A stretch of 64,000 nucleotides of DNA. Origin: UBA1081 sp045535305. GTDB lineage: Bacteria > Bacillota > Clostridia > Oscillospirales > Acutalibacteraceae. A program made the position numbers and the translations under genes. The stretch lies in assembly GCA_045535305.1 (NCBI GenBank), contig JAZSLJ010000069.1, positions 51,051 to 115,050 of the forward strand. Direction: 5' to 3'. Below are positions 37,960 to 45,807 of this stretch, in pieces. Every line of letters starts with the position of its first letter. Position 1 is the stretch's first letter. The notes beneath the pieces were generated by a model. That model searched no databases, had not been told where the DNA came from, and saw nothing but the letters and a program-made list of their open reading frames with translations.

Positions 37960-39048
37960 TTACTGATTCATTTGTTCAATGAAATTTTTACATAGTCTGT
38001 GGTACTCCTGTGCCTTTTTACAGGCGTATTCGGGAATACCGTCGAACCTTCCCGTTTCTGCTTTTGAAACTGCGGCACATATATCGCAGAATTTCCTTGA
38101 TTCACAAGCTGAACACTTTGCAGGAAGAATTATATTTTCACGCTTTGCACGGATTTCTTTCCATGCTGCGTCAAAATCCGAAATTTTTACACTCGGCTCG
38201 GTCATCATTCCGCAGGGAGTCATTTTTCCGTCCCATGTTACCCAGAATGTGCTCAGTCCGGCTCTGCAGCTTATCTTTTCGCTGCATTCACAGGTATTTT
38301 CGCCGAGATGTCTGTTATTTTTGTAATCGACTATATATTTTCTGAAATCATCATCACCCAGATGATTCTTTTGCCATTTAAATTGTTCTGCCGCCGCATC
38401 TTCGGCACTTATCCGTACTGTTTCACCATGTGAACGAACAGGCGGAAACATATAACTCACAGGCTGAATGGTAAGACCGAGTTCCTTTGCAAAATTATAA
38501 GCCTTCGGAGCATCTTTTTTGTTATAGGGGGTTATGCTGAAATTGAGCTTTACGTTTACTCCTGCTTCCGTAAGCTTTTTTATGACAGTAATAACCTTGT
38601 CGTAAGCATCTGCGTTGCCGCAAAGCTCACTGTAGGTTTCTCTTGAAGCTCCGTACAGAGTAATGTTCAGCCTTTGTGGCGGATTCTCTGTAAACAGCCT
38701 GATTTTTGCATCATCTATAAGCATTCCGTTTGTGTTTATTGACACAAGCAAGCCCATTTGGCGGCATGTGAGATATATTTCTTCAAAATCATGCCGTAAC
38801 AAGGGTTCGCCGCCGGTCAGCAAAAGTATAAGCATACCTGCCTTTTGTGCTTTGCGGGCAAGACTGAGCCACCACTGAGTATCTTTTTCTTTTGATAGTG
38901 CACCGGCATCATCTTGCCTGTGGATATAACACATTTTGCAGTTAAGACAGCATCGGTTGGTAAGTTCAAATGAACCTGCTAACGGAGTCCCGCTTGTTGC
39001 TGCTTTTGCAAACAAACGGTTCATAAATAAATCATAATTTATTTCCAA
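37960..39048 (-). CDS. Radical SAM/SPASM peptide-maturase
   Basis: 362 residues with a TTG start at 39048, which makes the N-terminal length equal to that of its paralogue encoded at 30060; an ATG at 39024 is the alternative. Cluster motif CCLNCKMC (C-x3-C-x2-C) near 32-39, then LLLTGGEPLLRHDFEEIY. The SPASM part has CECSEKISCRAGLSTFW, PCGMMTEPS, CSACESRKFCDICAA and a late CKKAQEY. Compared with the paralogue it has extra cysteines before CRAG and a Ser where the other has the last Cys of CAAMC. Lies between the kinase and the VWA gene in one operon. Likely modifies the peptide encoded at 31512. Confidence 0.9.
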   Translation of the reverse strand: MEINYDLFMNRLFAKAATSGTPLAGSFELTNRCCLNCKMCYIHRQDDAGALSKEKDTQWWLSLARKAQKAGMLILLLTGGEPLLRHDFEEIYLTCRQMGLLVSINTNGMLIDDAKIRLFTENPPQRLNITLYGASRETYSELCGNADAYDKVITVIKKLTEAGVNVKLNFSITPYNKKDAPKAYNFAKELGLTIQPVSYMFPPVRSHGETVRISAEDAAAEQFKWQKNHLGDDDFRKYIVDYKNNRHLGENTCECSEKISCRAGLSTFWVTWDGKMTPCGMMTEPSVKISDFDAAWKEIRAKRENIILPAKCSACESRKFCDICAAVSKAETGRFDGIPEYACKKAQEYHRLCKNFIEQMNQ

Positions 39049-39082
39049 CTGCGCATCACCACCGTCCGATGTTACTAAAAAA

Positions 39083-39922
39083 TTACAAAACCTTTTCCAG
39101 TGCTTTTACAGCCTGTTCATCGGGAGTACATTTCAGATGAAATACAGGTACTTTTGCCATAATTTCAATAAGAAGGTCAATGCACATCCGTTGTTCGTCT
39201 GGTGCAAGCATGTCCAGATAAATATTTTGCATAAGCATCTGCAAAGCCTTTACACCTTTTAGCTGTATTACTGAGTTATCTTTAGATTGCTCAAGCAAAA
39301 CTATTGCTTTGAGAGGAACTGTTACATTTTTGCAAATATTGCTTGTTCCGCAGAAGGGAACACCGTTTGCATAAACAACGCCGTCTTTGAGCGAAACACC
39401 CGATTTGTCGCCGTTGATAATCTGTGCATTTCTGTATTTTTCCCACAAAGAAGCCTGAGTGCTTTTGCCTGTTCCGCAAGGAGCGGAAAATAGAATGCCG
39501 TTGCCGTTGTAATTTATAAAAGAGGAATGAAAAAACAAAACATTCTTTGCGAGCATAATCTGTGAAAGAGCAATCGTGTTCCACATATAACGTGAATCCA
39601 TCAGAACATTATAGTTTCTTTCAACAATGAATGTTTCTGTTTCAGCCGGATTAGACTTGCTGTAATGAGTCATCGCACCGCTGTCCGTTCCCATGGATGC
39701 ATAACGGAAAATATCATTATCTTTGCTGTATACGGATACAGCTTTATTGCTTCCCGATAACTCACTGTCAGGTACAGGCAGTTCATCACAGATGATGCAC
39801 TCTACCGATAAATCAGATGCGGATTCTTCCGTTTCAAACAGCTTCCAGTTATCACTGTCAAAAGGAAAATGTGGTGCAGAAATGATTACATTTTGCCCGC
39901 ATAAAAAATAATATTTTTTCAT
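39083..39922 (-). CDS. HPr kinase/phosphorylase-like protein (peptide-cluster type)
   Basis: 279 residues. P-loop APCGTGKST near 150-158 preceded by NVLFFHSSFINYNGNGILFS, and followed by IINGDKSGVSLKDGVVYANG and VPFCGTSN, the same order of blocks as the kinase encoded at 29224. The N-terminal 110 residues differ between the two, perhaps because each binds its own peptide or partner. It is the first gene of the minus strand cassette. The ribosome site is weak and far from the ATG (aaggg, about 15 bases). Candidate to phosphorylate the C-terminal Ser of the peptide encoded at 31512, by analogy with lasso-peptide kinases. Confidence 0.82.
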   Translation of the reverse strand: MKKYYFLCGQNVIISAPHFPFDSDNWKLFETEESASDLSVECIICDELPVPDSELSGSNKAVSVYSKDNDIFRYASMGTDSGAMTHYSKSNPAETETFIVERNYNVLMDSRYMWNTIALSQIMLAKNVLFFHSSFINYNGNGILFSAPCGTGKSTQASLWEKYRNAQIINGDKSGVSLKDGVVYANGVPFCGTSNICKNVTVPLKAIVLLEQSKDNSVIQLKGVKALQMLMQNIYLDMLAPDEQRMCIDLLIEIMAKVPVFHLKCTPDEQAVKALEKVL

Positions 39923-39955
39923 AAGAAAATATAATCCCTTATTATAATATTATAT

Positions 39956-39984
39956 ATTATATACTACTGTGTTTTTGTTGTCAA
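39956..39984 (-). promoter_or_regulatory. Strong sigma-A promoter of the minus strand cassette
   Basis: On the minus strand: -35 TTGACA (39984-39979), 17-base spacer, -10 TATAAT (39961-39956), both perfect consensus. It lies about 34 bases before the kinase start, so this cassette should be well transcribed. Confidence 0.85.
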
Positions 39985-40070
39985 TAATTCTCATGATATT
40001 ATCGGAGTTTTTTTTGTCAAAAAAACAAAAAAATTACTCATAATAAGCGCAAATCAACTTGCCGAAAGGT

Positions 40071-40102
40071 AAAAAAAGACGATTCCGAAGAACCGTCTTT
40101 TC
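40071..40102 (-). terminator. Terminator after tRNA-Leu
   Basis: On the minus strand a stem aaaagacggttc / gaatcgtctttt with a ttcg loop is followed by a T run. It begins directly after the CCA end of tRNA-Leu. Confidence 0.88.
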
Positions 40103-40103
40103 T

Positions 40104-40190
40104 TGGTGCGGATAACAGGACTTGAACCTGCACCGAGTTGCCCCGACTAGAACCTGAATCTAGCGCGTCTGCCAATTCCGCCACATCCGC
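40104..40190 (-). tRNA. tRNA-Leu (anticodon CAG)
   Basis: 87 bases on the minus strand including an encoded CCA. Acceptor stem GCGGAT(G) pairs with ATCCGC; anticodon stem CTAGA/TCTAG encloses TTCAGGT, giving anticodon CAG; a long variable arm follows (class II tRNA); T arm GGTTCAAGTCC. All arms are intact, so it should be functional and read CUG codons. Confidence 0.95.
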
Positions 40191-40340
40191 AAATCTATTA
40201 AATTTTTAACACTTTTTTAAGTGGGCGCGGGACTCTTGCGGTGCCCAAAATTCTTTGCTCGCTTTTCGCGTCGCAGAATTTTGACCGCTGCGCCATTTCA
40301 TCCTCCCTTTATCCGCCACCGGCGGCGGTCGGATTCAATG

Positions 40341-40362
40341 CTGCCAATTCCGCCACATCCGC
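40341..40362 (-). repeat. Broken copy of the tRNA-Leu 5' end
   Basis: 22 bases on the minus strand are identical to the first 22 bases of the intact tRNA-Leu (acceptor stem through the start of the D arm), then the match stops. No anticodon arm or 3' half follows. It looks like a leftover of a tandem tRNA duplication in the same transcript. Confidence 0.8.
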
Positions 40363-40376
40363 TTATTATTAAATTT

Positions 40377-40482
40377 GTCCTCTAAATTTTACACGGTGAG
40401 GACTGCCGAGGCGGAGCGTTCTGCTTAACCCGCAAATAAAAAATCTCTCAAAATTTTACACGGCGAGAGAAACCGAGGCGGG
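40377..40482 (-). repeat. Two diverged stem-loop repeats upstream of tRNA-Leu
   Basis: Two units share the loop segment acacgg next to aatttta (read on +) and a trailing ccgaggcgg. Unit one has stem gtcctc/gaggac (40377-40382 with 40398-40403); unit two has ctctc/gagag (40445-40449 with 40465-40469). The stems differ in sequence yet still pair. Between 40191 and 40340 I see only a further hairpin (aaaattct / agaatttt arms around 40248-40282) and GC-rich spacer; no gene. Confidence 0.6.
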
Positions 40483-40522
40483 CAATTAAGCTTATCCGCA
40501 AGCTTGAATATCAAGCGTTAGT

Positions 40523-40551
40523 ATAATAACATTTCTGAGTGTTTTTGTCAA
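40523..40551 (-). promoter_or_regulatory. Promoter for the tRNA-Leu transcript
   Basis: On the minus strand: -35 TTGACA (40551-40546), 17-base spacer, -10 TATTAT (40528-40523). The only downstream gene on this strand is tRNA-Leu, about 330 bases away, so the primary transcript would carry the repeats and the broken tRNA copy as a leader. Confidence 0.75.
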
Positions 40552-40562
40552 TAGTTTTATTA

Positions 40563-41114
40563 TTAAAACTCATATGTTTTATAACATTCGCCAGTTTCGA
40601 TATTTTTCCACACAAACATATTATTTTCGAGTATAACATAGCTGTGAGGGCTGTTTTCCTTGGGAATTGAAACAGAGCCGGGATTCAGATAAACAAAACT
40701 GCCGCAGTCTGTTATTTTCGGTACGTGAGTATGACCGCAGAGCAGAATATCACCATTTGTGAGAGGTGGGGGAGTTGTTTCGTTGAATTTATGTCCGTGT
40801 GTGGCGTAAATCAGCTTGTCGCCATAGGATATTACGCTGTAATCTGCAAGTACGGGAAAATCCAGCACCATCTGGTCAACCTCTGTGTCGCAATTACCTC
40901 TTACGCAAAAAACCTTATCCTTCAAAGGGTTCAGAATTGCAATTACCTCTTTTGGGGCGTACTCTTTTGGCAGGTCGTTTCTCGGCCCGTGGTAAAGAAT
41001 ATCCCCAAGTAATAAAAGTCTGTCTGCGTTTTCATTTTTAAAGGCTTCTGCGACCATTCTGCAATAGTACGCAGAGCCGTGAATGTCCGATGCGATAAGA
41101 AATTTCATATTCAA
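40563..41114 (-). CDS. yfcE: YfcE/MJ0936-type metallophosphoesterase
   Basis: 183 residues with the full calcineurin-like metal-binding set in order: DIHG near 9, LLGDILYHGPRND near 35, RGNCD near 78, THGHKF near 108 and CGHTHVPKI near 126. Length and motifs match the YfcE phosphodiesterase family, cytoplasmic enzymes of uncertain natural substrate. Overlaps the flippase gene by 4 bases as last gene of a four-gene operon starting at licD, though its presence may be incidental. Confidence 0.88.
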   Translation of the reverse strand: MNMKFLIASDIHGSAYYCRMVAEAFKNENADRLLLLGDILYHGPRNDLPKEYAPKEVIAILNPLKDKVFCVRGNCDTEVDQMVLDFPVLADYSVISYGDKLIYATHGHKFNETTPPPLTNGDILLCGHTHVPKITDCGSFVYLNPGSVSIPKENSPHSYVILENNMFVWKNIETGECYKTYEF

Positions 41115-42337
41115 TCCTTAATTTGTGCTTTTGATTCTGTTTTTGCAAAGCCTACAATGGCTGTCATTGCAAATTTTGCGGCATTTGTAATAAGGAGTGC
41201 TATTGTTATACCCCATATGCCCATTGAAATTGTAAGGGGAATTACCGTTGCGGCAAAAATTACAATATAAATGATATTGATGAACATCTGATATTTTTCG
41301 CTTGCAACACGAAGAATTACTGTCATAAGACAGTTTGCAATAAAATAGAAAATCTGACCTGCATTGGCAAGGAAGAAATATGGTTTTGCATCGTTGAATA
41401 CTTCAGGATGCAGAATTTTTATCAATATTAAAGATGCAATATAGCAAGCAAACATGGCAACGATGCCGATGCCTAAAAGAACAAGAGCAAATGCGGCAAT
41501 CATCTTTTTTGTTACTTTGCCTTCATATTTTGTAAGATAACCGATAAGCACACCGTTAAGAGGTGTTGTAAGCAGAGATACAACCTTGCCCAGTAGTGTT
41601 GCAACATAGAATATTGTTACAGCTTCACCGTTTATAGCAAGACCGAGAATGATTTTATCAGCCTGCTGTGCAATTGCTGAAAGTATGTTTGTTGCTGAAA
41701 GAATACCCACGGATTTCATAGAATCCTTGAATTCCGGTGAACGGGTAAGGAGCTTTTTGCCCTTGAAAATATCGCCGTGAAGTGTTACGAATACAACTGC
41801 GGCAAGCTCACCGAGAATGAATATAAGCATCCACTGTTCGGTAAGATATTTAAACACAAGCAGACCTATGCAATAGCCTGCGGTTATAATTGCGTAATAG
41901 ACAAAAAAGCCTTTATAGTTAAGCTTTATACGGTAGTTTACATCGCCGTAATAACGCAGAACTGTAGCAATCATAAGAACGGTGAGCAGAACAAAATGAG
42001 CCGCATCAAAGGATTTGTATACAATCAGTGTTCCTGCAGAAACTGCTATACAGCAAACTGAAATTATTGCAAGAAAGATATTGTAATCTCCGTTGGTGTC
42101 CTTCTTTTCTCTTGCACGCACCATTCTTGAATAGTTTGCAGCAACACCAAAGGTCGTACCCATAATGGATACGACTGCGATTATTGACTGATAATCACCG
42201 AATGCTTCATTACCTACCCATTTTCTTAACAATGAGTATATAAGTAACTGAAGCGTACCGTTCATCAGCATAAGCCCTGCAACACTGAAAATCAGGTCAG
42301 AGGCAATGGTGAATACTGTTTTCTTGTTTTTTAACAT
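41111..42337 (-). CDS. MOP-superfamily polysaccharide flippase-like protein
   Basis: 408 residues, about 12 predicted membrane helices and no soluble domain. The conserved opening (FSVAGLMLMNGTLQLLIYSLLRKWVG) and the placing of charged residues between helices (YSRMVRAREKK near 65, LTTPLNGVLIGYL near 258) suit Wzx-like lipid-linked glycan flippases. In this operon the likely cargo is a teichoic-acid-like or other glycan decorated by LicD. Starts 14 bases after the cytidylyltransferase. Confidence 0.78.
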   Translation of the reverse strand: MLKNKKTVFTIASDLIFSVAGLMLMNGTLQLLIYSLLRKWVGNEAFGDYQSIIAVVSIMGTTFGVAANYSRMVRAREKKDTNGDYNIFLAIISVCCIAVSAGTLIVYKSFDAAHFVLLTVLMIATVLRYYGDVNYRIKLNYKGFFVYYAIITAGYCIGLLVFKYLTEQWMLIFILGELAAVVFVTLHGDIFKGKKLLTRSPEFKDSMKSVGILSATNILSAIAQQADKIILGLAINGEAVTIFYVATLLGKVVSLLTTPLNGVLIGYLTKYEGKVTKKMIAAFALVLLGIGIVAMFACYIASLILIKILHPEVFNDAKPYFFLANAGQIFYFIANCLMTVILRVASEKYQMFINIIYIVIFAATVIPLTISMGIWGITIALLITNAAKFAMTAIVGFAKTESKAQIKD

Positions 42338-42351
42338 TATAAGGCTTCCAA

Positions 42352-43002
42352 TTAATTATTTTTCTGATTCATAACATACTCAGCGTATTTCAGCTCAAAA
42401 TCGTATGTCAGCTTAAGATTGTTTTTAAATTCAAAGTTGAGGTACTTTGTGGTTTCTCTGGGCATCTGCCATGCAAGCTCCTGACTGGGGAACGTTGTTG
42501 TGAAGTGGGGAATAAGAGTCTTGAAGCGGAATGCTTCGGGGGACTGTGTCATATAATACTGTTCACGGTCGAGGGGATCGTAATCGTAATTGCCCAATGC
42601 ACCTGTAATTTTCTGGCAGGTGATAACAGCATCGTATTCCTTTGTTTTTGTAAGATAATCGTCAATAAGCTCGCTTGTTACAAAAGGTGCAACAGCATCA
42701 AGAATTATAATGCCTTCGCACTCGGGGTAATTTGCCTGAATGTGGTCGAATGCACTTTTGAGCGAATCAAGACGCTCTTTGCCGTTGGGAGCAAAGTCAA
42801 AGCCCGAATTTTTAAGATAATCGGAGTATTCAAGGCAGGAGGGGTCCATAACAACAATAACCTTGTCTGCAACCTTTGAGCCTTTTGCCGCATCAATAAC
42901 GTAATCAATAACGGGTCTGCCGTTGAGTTTGCAATACTGCTTGGGAATGTTTGCGCCGAAACGGTTGCCGACGCCGCCTGACATAATGATAATAATATTC
43001 AT
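42352..43002 (-). CDS. IspD/TarI-family cytidylyltransferase
   Basis: 216 residues from the ATG at 43002, with an aaaggtga site upstream; a start 9 bases earlier would need ATT. N-terminal nucleotide-binding signature MSGGVGNRFGANIPKQYCKLNG, then VIVVMDPSC, ILDAVAPFVTSELI and a late TQSPEAFRFKTL, the IspD/TarI fold. Because it sits between licD and a flippase, activation of a polyol phosphate such as ribitol-5-phosphate or a related alcohol to its CDP form is more likely than isoprenoid synthesis, but the sequence alone does not separate the two. Confidence 0.8.
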   Translation of the reverse strand: MNIIIIMSGGVGNRFGANIPKQYCKLNGRPVIDYVIDAAKGSKVADKVIVVMDPSCLEYSDYLKNSGFDFAPNGKERLDSLKSAFDHIQANYPECEGIIILDAVAPFVTSELIDDYLTKTKEYDAVITCQKITGALGNYDYDPLDREQYYMTQSPEAFRFKTLIPHFTTTFPSQELAWQMPRETTKYLNFEFKNNLKLTYDFELKYAEYVMNQKNN

Positions 43003-43013
43003 AAAAATCACCT

Positions 43014-43904
43014 TTAATCAAAAATTTCTGTTTTTAAGAGTTCAAAATGACCGGGATGTCTGTGCTTTTCTGCGGGGAGATCCTGCCAGTTTGTGTAAAG
43101 ATATTCAAGCACCTTGATGTATTCCTGCGGAGCCATAGCCATATCGTCCCTGATAGGCACTCTGGTGTAGGATGCAAAAAAGTCCTTGGGGAAAACGTTT
43201 CTGTGCTGTACGGGGAGGGGAACGCTGGGTTTAAAGTACATATCACCGCTGCCTGTGGGGATTTTGTTTACGCAATCCTCGTACATTTTGTAAATGGTTT
43301 TCATAGACAGCATTTTTCCGATTGTTGTAAGCACTTTAACCTGCATTTTCTGAATAAATGAGTAGTTTGAGCTGTCTGTAGGGATAAGTCTGTGTCCCAT
43401 AGCAAGTCCGTAAACGGTTTTTACTTTAAAAATCTGTGATTTGACACTTTCTTTTGTTGTGTCGTGCAGACAGTAAAGCTCAATGAAGATTCTGTTCATT
43501 CTTGTATCGTTAGCAAAGTTGTTTTTGCCGCCGTCCGTGCTGAAAGAGTTTACGGCTTTGCTGTTTCTGTAATAAATTCTGGGAATAAAATCACAGAAAT
43601 ACTCACCGTATTCATTGTAATTTATAAATTCAAATTCATCTCCCAGCTCTGTGGGAAGAACGCTTAAAAGCTTGATAAAATCGTCCCTTTTAAGGTCGAT
43701 GTCGATATCGTCATCCCAGGGTATAAAATCCTTATGACGGATTGCACCTAAAAGAGTGCCGCCGCTTAATGAATAGTGAAGACTGTATTTTTCACAAATT
43801 CTGTCAACCTCACGAAGAATTTTAAGCTCGATGCCCTGTATTTCGTGAAGCTTTGCTTTCTGTTCGTCTGTAAAATCTTTATATAACTGCTCTGCGATTT
43901 CCAT
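43014..43904 (-). CDS. LicD-family phosphotransferase
   Basis: 296 residues. The LicD/fukutin core is clear: YSLSGGTLLGAIRHKDFIPW then DDDIDIDLKRDDF near residues 42-75, the acidic metal site. The usual length for the family is 260-300. LicD proteins transfer phosphocholine or another CDP-activated alcohol to a surface glycan. The neighbouring cytidylyltransferase could supply the CDP donor. First gene of its operon, driven by the promoter at 43938-43966. Confidence 0.9.
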   Translation of the reverse strand: MEIAEQLYKDFTDEQKAKLHEIQGIELKILREVDRICEKYSLHYSLSGGTLLGAIRHKDFIPWDDDIDIDLKRDDFIKLLSVLPTELGDEFEFINYNEYGEYFCDFIPRIYYRNSKAVNSFSTDGGKNNFANDTRMNRIFIELYCLHDTTKESVKSQIFKVKTVYGLAMGHRLIPTDSSNYSFIQKMQVKVLTTIGKMLSMKTIYKMYEDCVNKIPTGSGDMYFKPSVPLPVQHRNVFPKDFFASYTRVPIRDDMAMAPQEYIKVLEYLYTNWQDLPAEKHRHPGHFELLKTEIFD

Positions 43905-43937
43905 AATAAGCTCCCATTCTTATAATATAACATATTA

Positions 43938-43966
43938 ATATTAGCACAACTTATATTGATTTGCAA
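43938..43966 (-). promoter_or_regulatory. Promoter of the licD operon
   Basis: On the minus strand: -35 TTGCAA (43966-43961), 17-base spacer, -10 TAATAT (43943-43938). Its -35 overlaps one arm of an inverted repeat (tgcaaca at 43962-43968, tgttgca at 43984-43990) shared with the divergent promoter. Confidence 0.75.
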
Positions 43967-43985
43967 CATATTTATTAATTAATTG

Positions 43986-44014
43986 TTGCAGTTCATCATT
44001 ATTGGTGATATACT
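43986..44014 (+). promoter_or_regulatory. Promoter of the GDPD-FkbM operon
   Basis: -35 ttgcag (43986-43991), 17-base spacer, -10 tatact (44009-44014). The -35 overlaps the right arm of the inverted repeat shared with the licD promoter, so one regulator could act on both. Confidence 0.72.
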
Positions 44015-44037
44015 TAAAACATAACGGAGGGATAGTT

Positions 44038-44757
44038 ATGAATACTGTTAAATTCAATAAAAAATCAACACTTGTTGTGGCTCACAGAGGTCTCAGCGGT
44101 CTTGAAAAAGAGAATACAAATGCGGCGTTTGTTGCGGCAGGCAACAGAAGCTATTACGGCATAGAAACCGATGTGCATAAAACTCTTGACGGCAAGTATG
44201 TTGTTTTTCACGACGACACAACAGGAAGAGTTGCTATTGATAATATGGAAGTAGAAAAAACCACTTTTGATTGCTTAAGAAGCCTTTTACTTACTGATAT
44301 TGACGGTAAAAAGGGAAGAAGCGATATAAGAATCCCCACTTTGCAGGAGTATATTTTAATTTGTAAAAAGTACGAAAAGGTTGCTGTGCTTGAGCTTAAA
44401 AATGCCTTTACGGAAGATGAAATTTATGAAATTGTTGACATAATAACAGAGCTTGGCTATCTTGAAAACGTTACCTTTATTTCATTCTGCCTTGAAAATC
44501 TTGTATTTTTAAGGAAAAAATATCCCGAACAGCCTGCACAGTATCTTGTTGACGATTACACCGATGACCTTATCGGTATTCTTACAAAAAACAGTCTTGA
44601 CCTTGATATTAAATACACCGCACTTACCGAGGAAAATATGAAAGCTCTGCATGATGCGGGTATAAAAGTAAACTGCTGGACCTGTGATGACCCTGTTGCA
44701 GGTGAACAGCTTGCAGACTGGGGCATTGAGTATATCACCTCAAACATTCTTGAATGA
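44038..44757 (+). CDS. glpQ: Glycerophosphodiester phosphodiesterase
   Basis: 239 residues from the ATG at 44038 (cggaggg site 5-11 bases upstream; the longer reading would start before that site). GDPD motifs: VAHRGLSGLEKENTNAAF near 14-31 with the catalytic His-Arg, GIETDVHKTLDGKYVVFHDD near 43-62, and the closing VNCWTCDDPVAGEQLADWG. There is no signal peptide, so it acts inside the cell, cleaving glycerophosphodiesters to glycerol-3-phosphate and an alcohol such as choline. Sits opposite licD, suggesting a link to phospho-alcohol supply or turnover. Overlaps the next gene by 4 bases. Confidence 0.9.
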   Translation: MNTVKFNKKSTLVVAHRGLSGLEKENTNAAFVAAGNRSYYGIETDVHKTLDGKYVVFHDDTTGRVAIDNMEVEKTTFDCLRSLLLTDIDGKKGRSDIRIPTLQEYILICKKYEKVAVLELKNAFTEDEIYEIVDIITELGYLENVTFISFCLENLVFLRKKYPEQPAQYLVDDYTDDLIGILTKNSLDLDIKYTALTEENMKALHDAGIKVNCWTCDDPVAGEQLADWGIEYITSNILE

Positions 44758-45791
44758 TGAAAACCGTCTGGGAAAGAGCGAAGGAAACGGACAAGCCCAT
44801 TCTCCTTTACGGCACAGGTAACGGAGCAGATAAAATCATAGATGAACTTCAACGGCTCGGAATCAATATCGACGGCGTTTTTGCAACCGACGGATTTGTA
44901 AGAAAACGCACATTCCGCGGTTTTTCTGTAATGAGTTATGACGAAGCAAAAGCTCGGTTCGGCAATTTTCTTGTACTGCTTGCTTTCGGTTCTTCGAGAA
45001 CAGAGGTTATAGAAAACTTTATAAGAATTGCCAACGAACAGGAGTTTTACAGCGTTGATGTGCCTGTTTTCGGTGATAATATTTTCAATCGCAGTTTTTT
45101 TGAAAAGCATAAAGCTGAAATTGAACAAGTGCGGTCAATGCTTGCAGATGAACAGTCGAAAAAAGTTTTTGATAACATTGTAAATTTCAAGCTGACGGGT
45201 AATATGGACCTGCTTTTTGACTGTGAAACTCCCGTTAGTGAAGCCTATGAAAATATATTGAACCTGTCCGATAACGAGGTATATATGGACTTAGGTGCGT
45301 TCAACGGTGATACCGTTCATCAGTTTTTGCAATTTGTTACGGGGTATAAAAAAATTTATGCCGTTGAGCCTGACGCAAAGAATTTTACAAAGCTCGTCAG
45401 AAATACGGCAGATATTAAAAATATTGAGTGCATCAACAGCTGTATATGCGATAAAACCGGTGAAATCACCTTTTCAAAGCACGGTGGCAGAAACGGTACT
45501 GTTGATGATTGCGGTGTTAATATAAAATGCACAACCGTTGACGAAATATCCGCAAATGAGGATGTATCGTTTATAAAATTTGATATTGAGGGCTTTGAGA
45601 TGTCCGCCCTTGACGGTGCAAAGGAAACCATTAAACGCTGTAAACCTAAAATGCTCGTTTCCTGTTATCATCGGAGCGAGGACATATTTACCCTGCCGAT
45701 TAAAGTTTTGTCAATCCGCGATGATTACAAGGTGTATATAAGGCATAATCCTTATATCCCTGCCTGGGATACTCAATTCTATTTCGTATAA
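44754..45791 (+). CDS. FkbM-family methyltransferase with N-terminal Rossmann-like domain
   Basis: 345 residues, two parts. Residues 1-110 look like a nucleotide-binding fold (PILLYGTGNGADKIIDELQ, then GVFATDGFVRKRTFRG), similar to domains found before sugar-modifying enzymes. The methyltransferase part starts near 165: EVYMDLGAFNGDTVHQF (SAM site), IYAVEPDAKNF, CTTVDEIS and FIKFDIEGFEMSALDGA. FkbM enzymes O-methylate sugars or polyketides. In this setting methylation of a surface glycan is likely. The start may be either of two adjacent ATGs (44754 or 44757). Confidence 0.82.
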   Translation: MMKTVWERAKETDKPILLYGTGNGADKIIDELQRLGINIDGVFATDGFVRKRTFRGFSVMSYDEAKARFGNFLVLLAFGSSRTEVIENFIRIANEQEFYSVDVPVFGDNIFNRSFFEKHKAEIEQVRSMLADEQSKKVFDNIVNFKLTGNMDLLFDCETPVSEAYENILNLSDNEVYMDLGAFNGDTVHQFLQFVTGYKKIYAVEPDAKNFTKLVRNTADIKNIECINSCICDKTGEITFSKHGGRNGTVDDCGVNIKCTTVDEISANEDVSFIKFDIEGFEMSALDGAKETIKRCKPKMLVSCYHRSEDIFTLPIKVLSIRDDYKVYIRHNPYIPAWDTQFYFV

Positions 45792-45807
45792 GAAAGGTAT
45801 GTTTAAA

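Noticed and set aside
42352..43002. Isoprenoid IspD as the firm call
   Set aside because: The fold fits, but the neighbours are licD and a flippase and there is no other isoprenoid gene, so a CDP-alcohol role is at least as likely.
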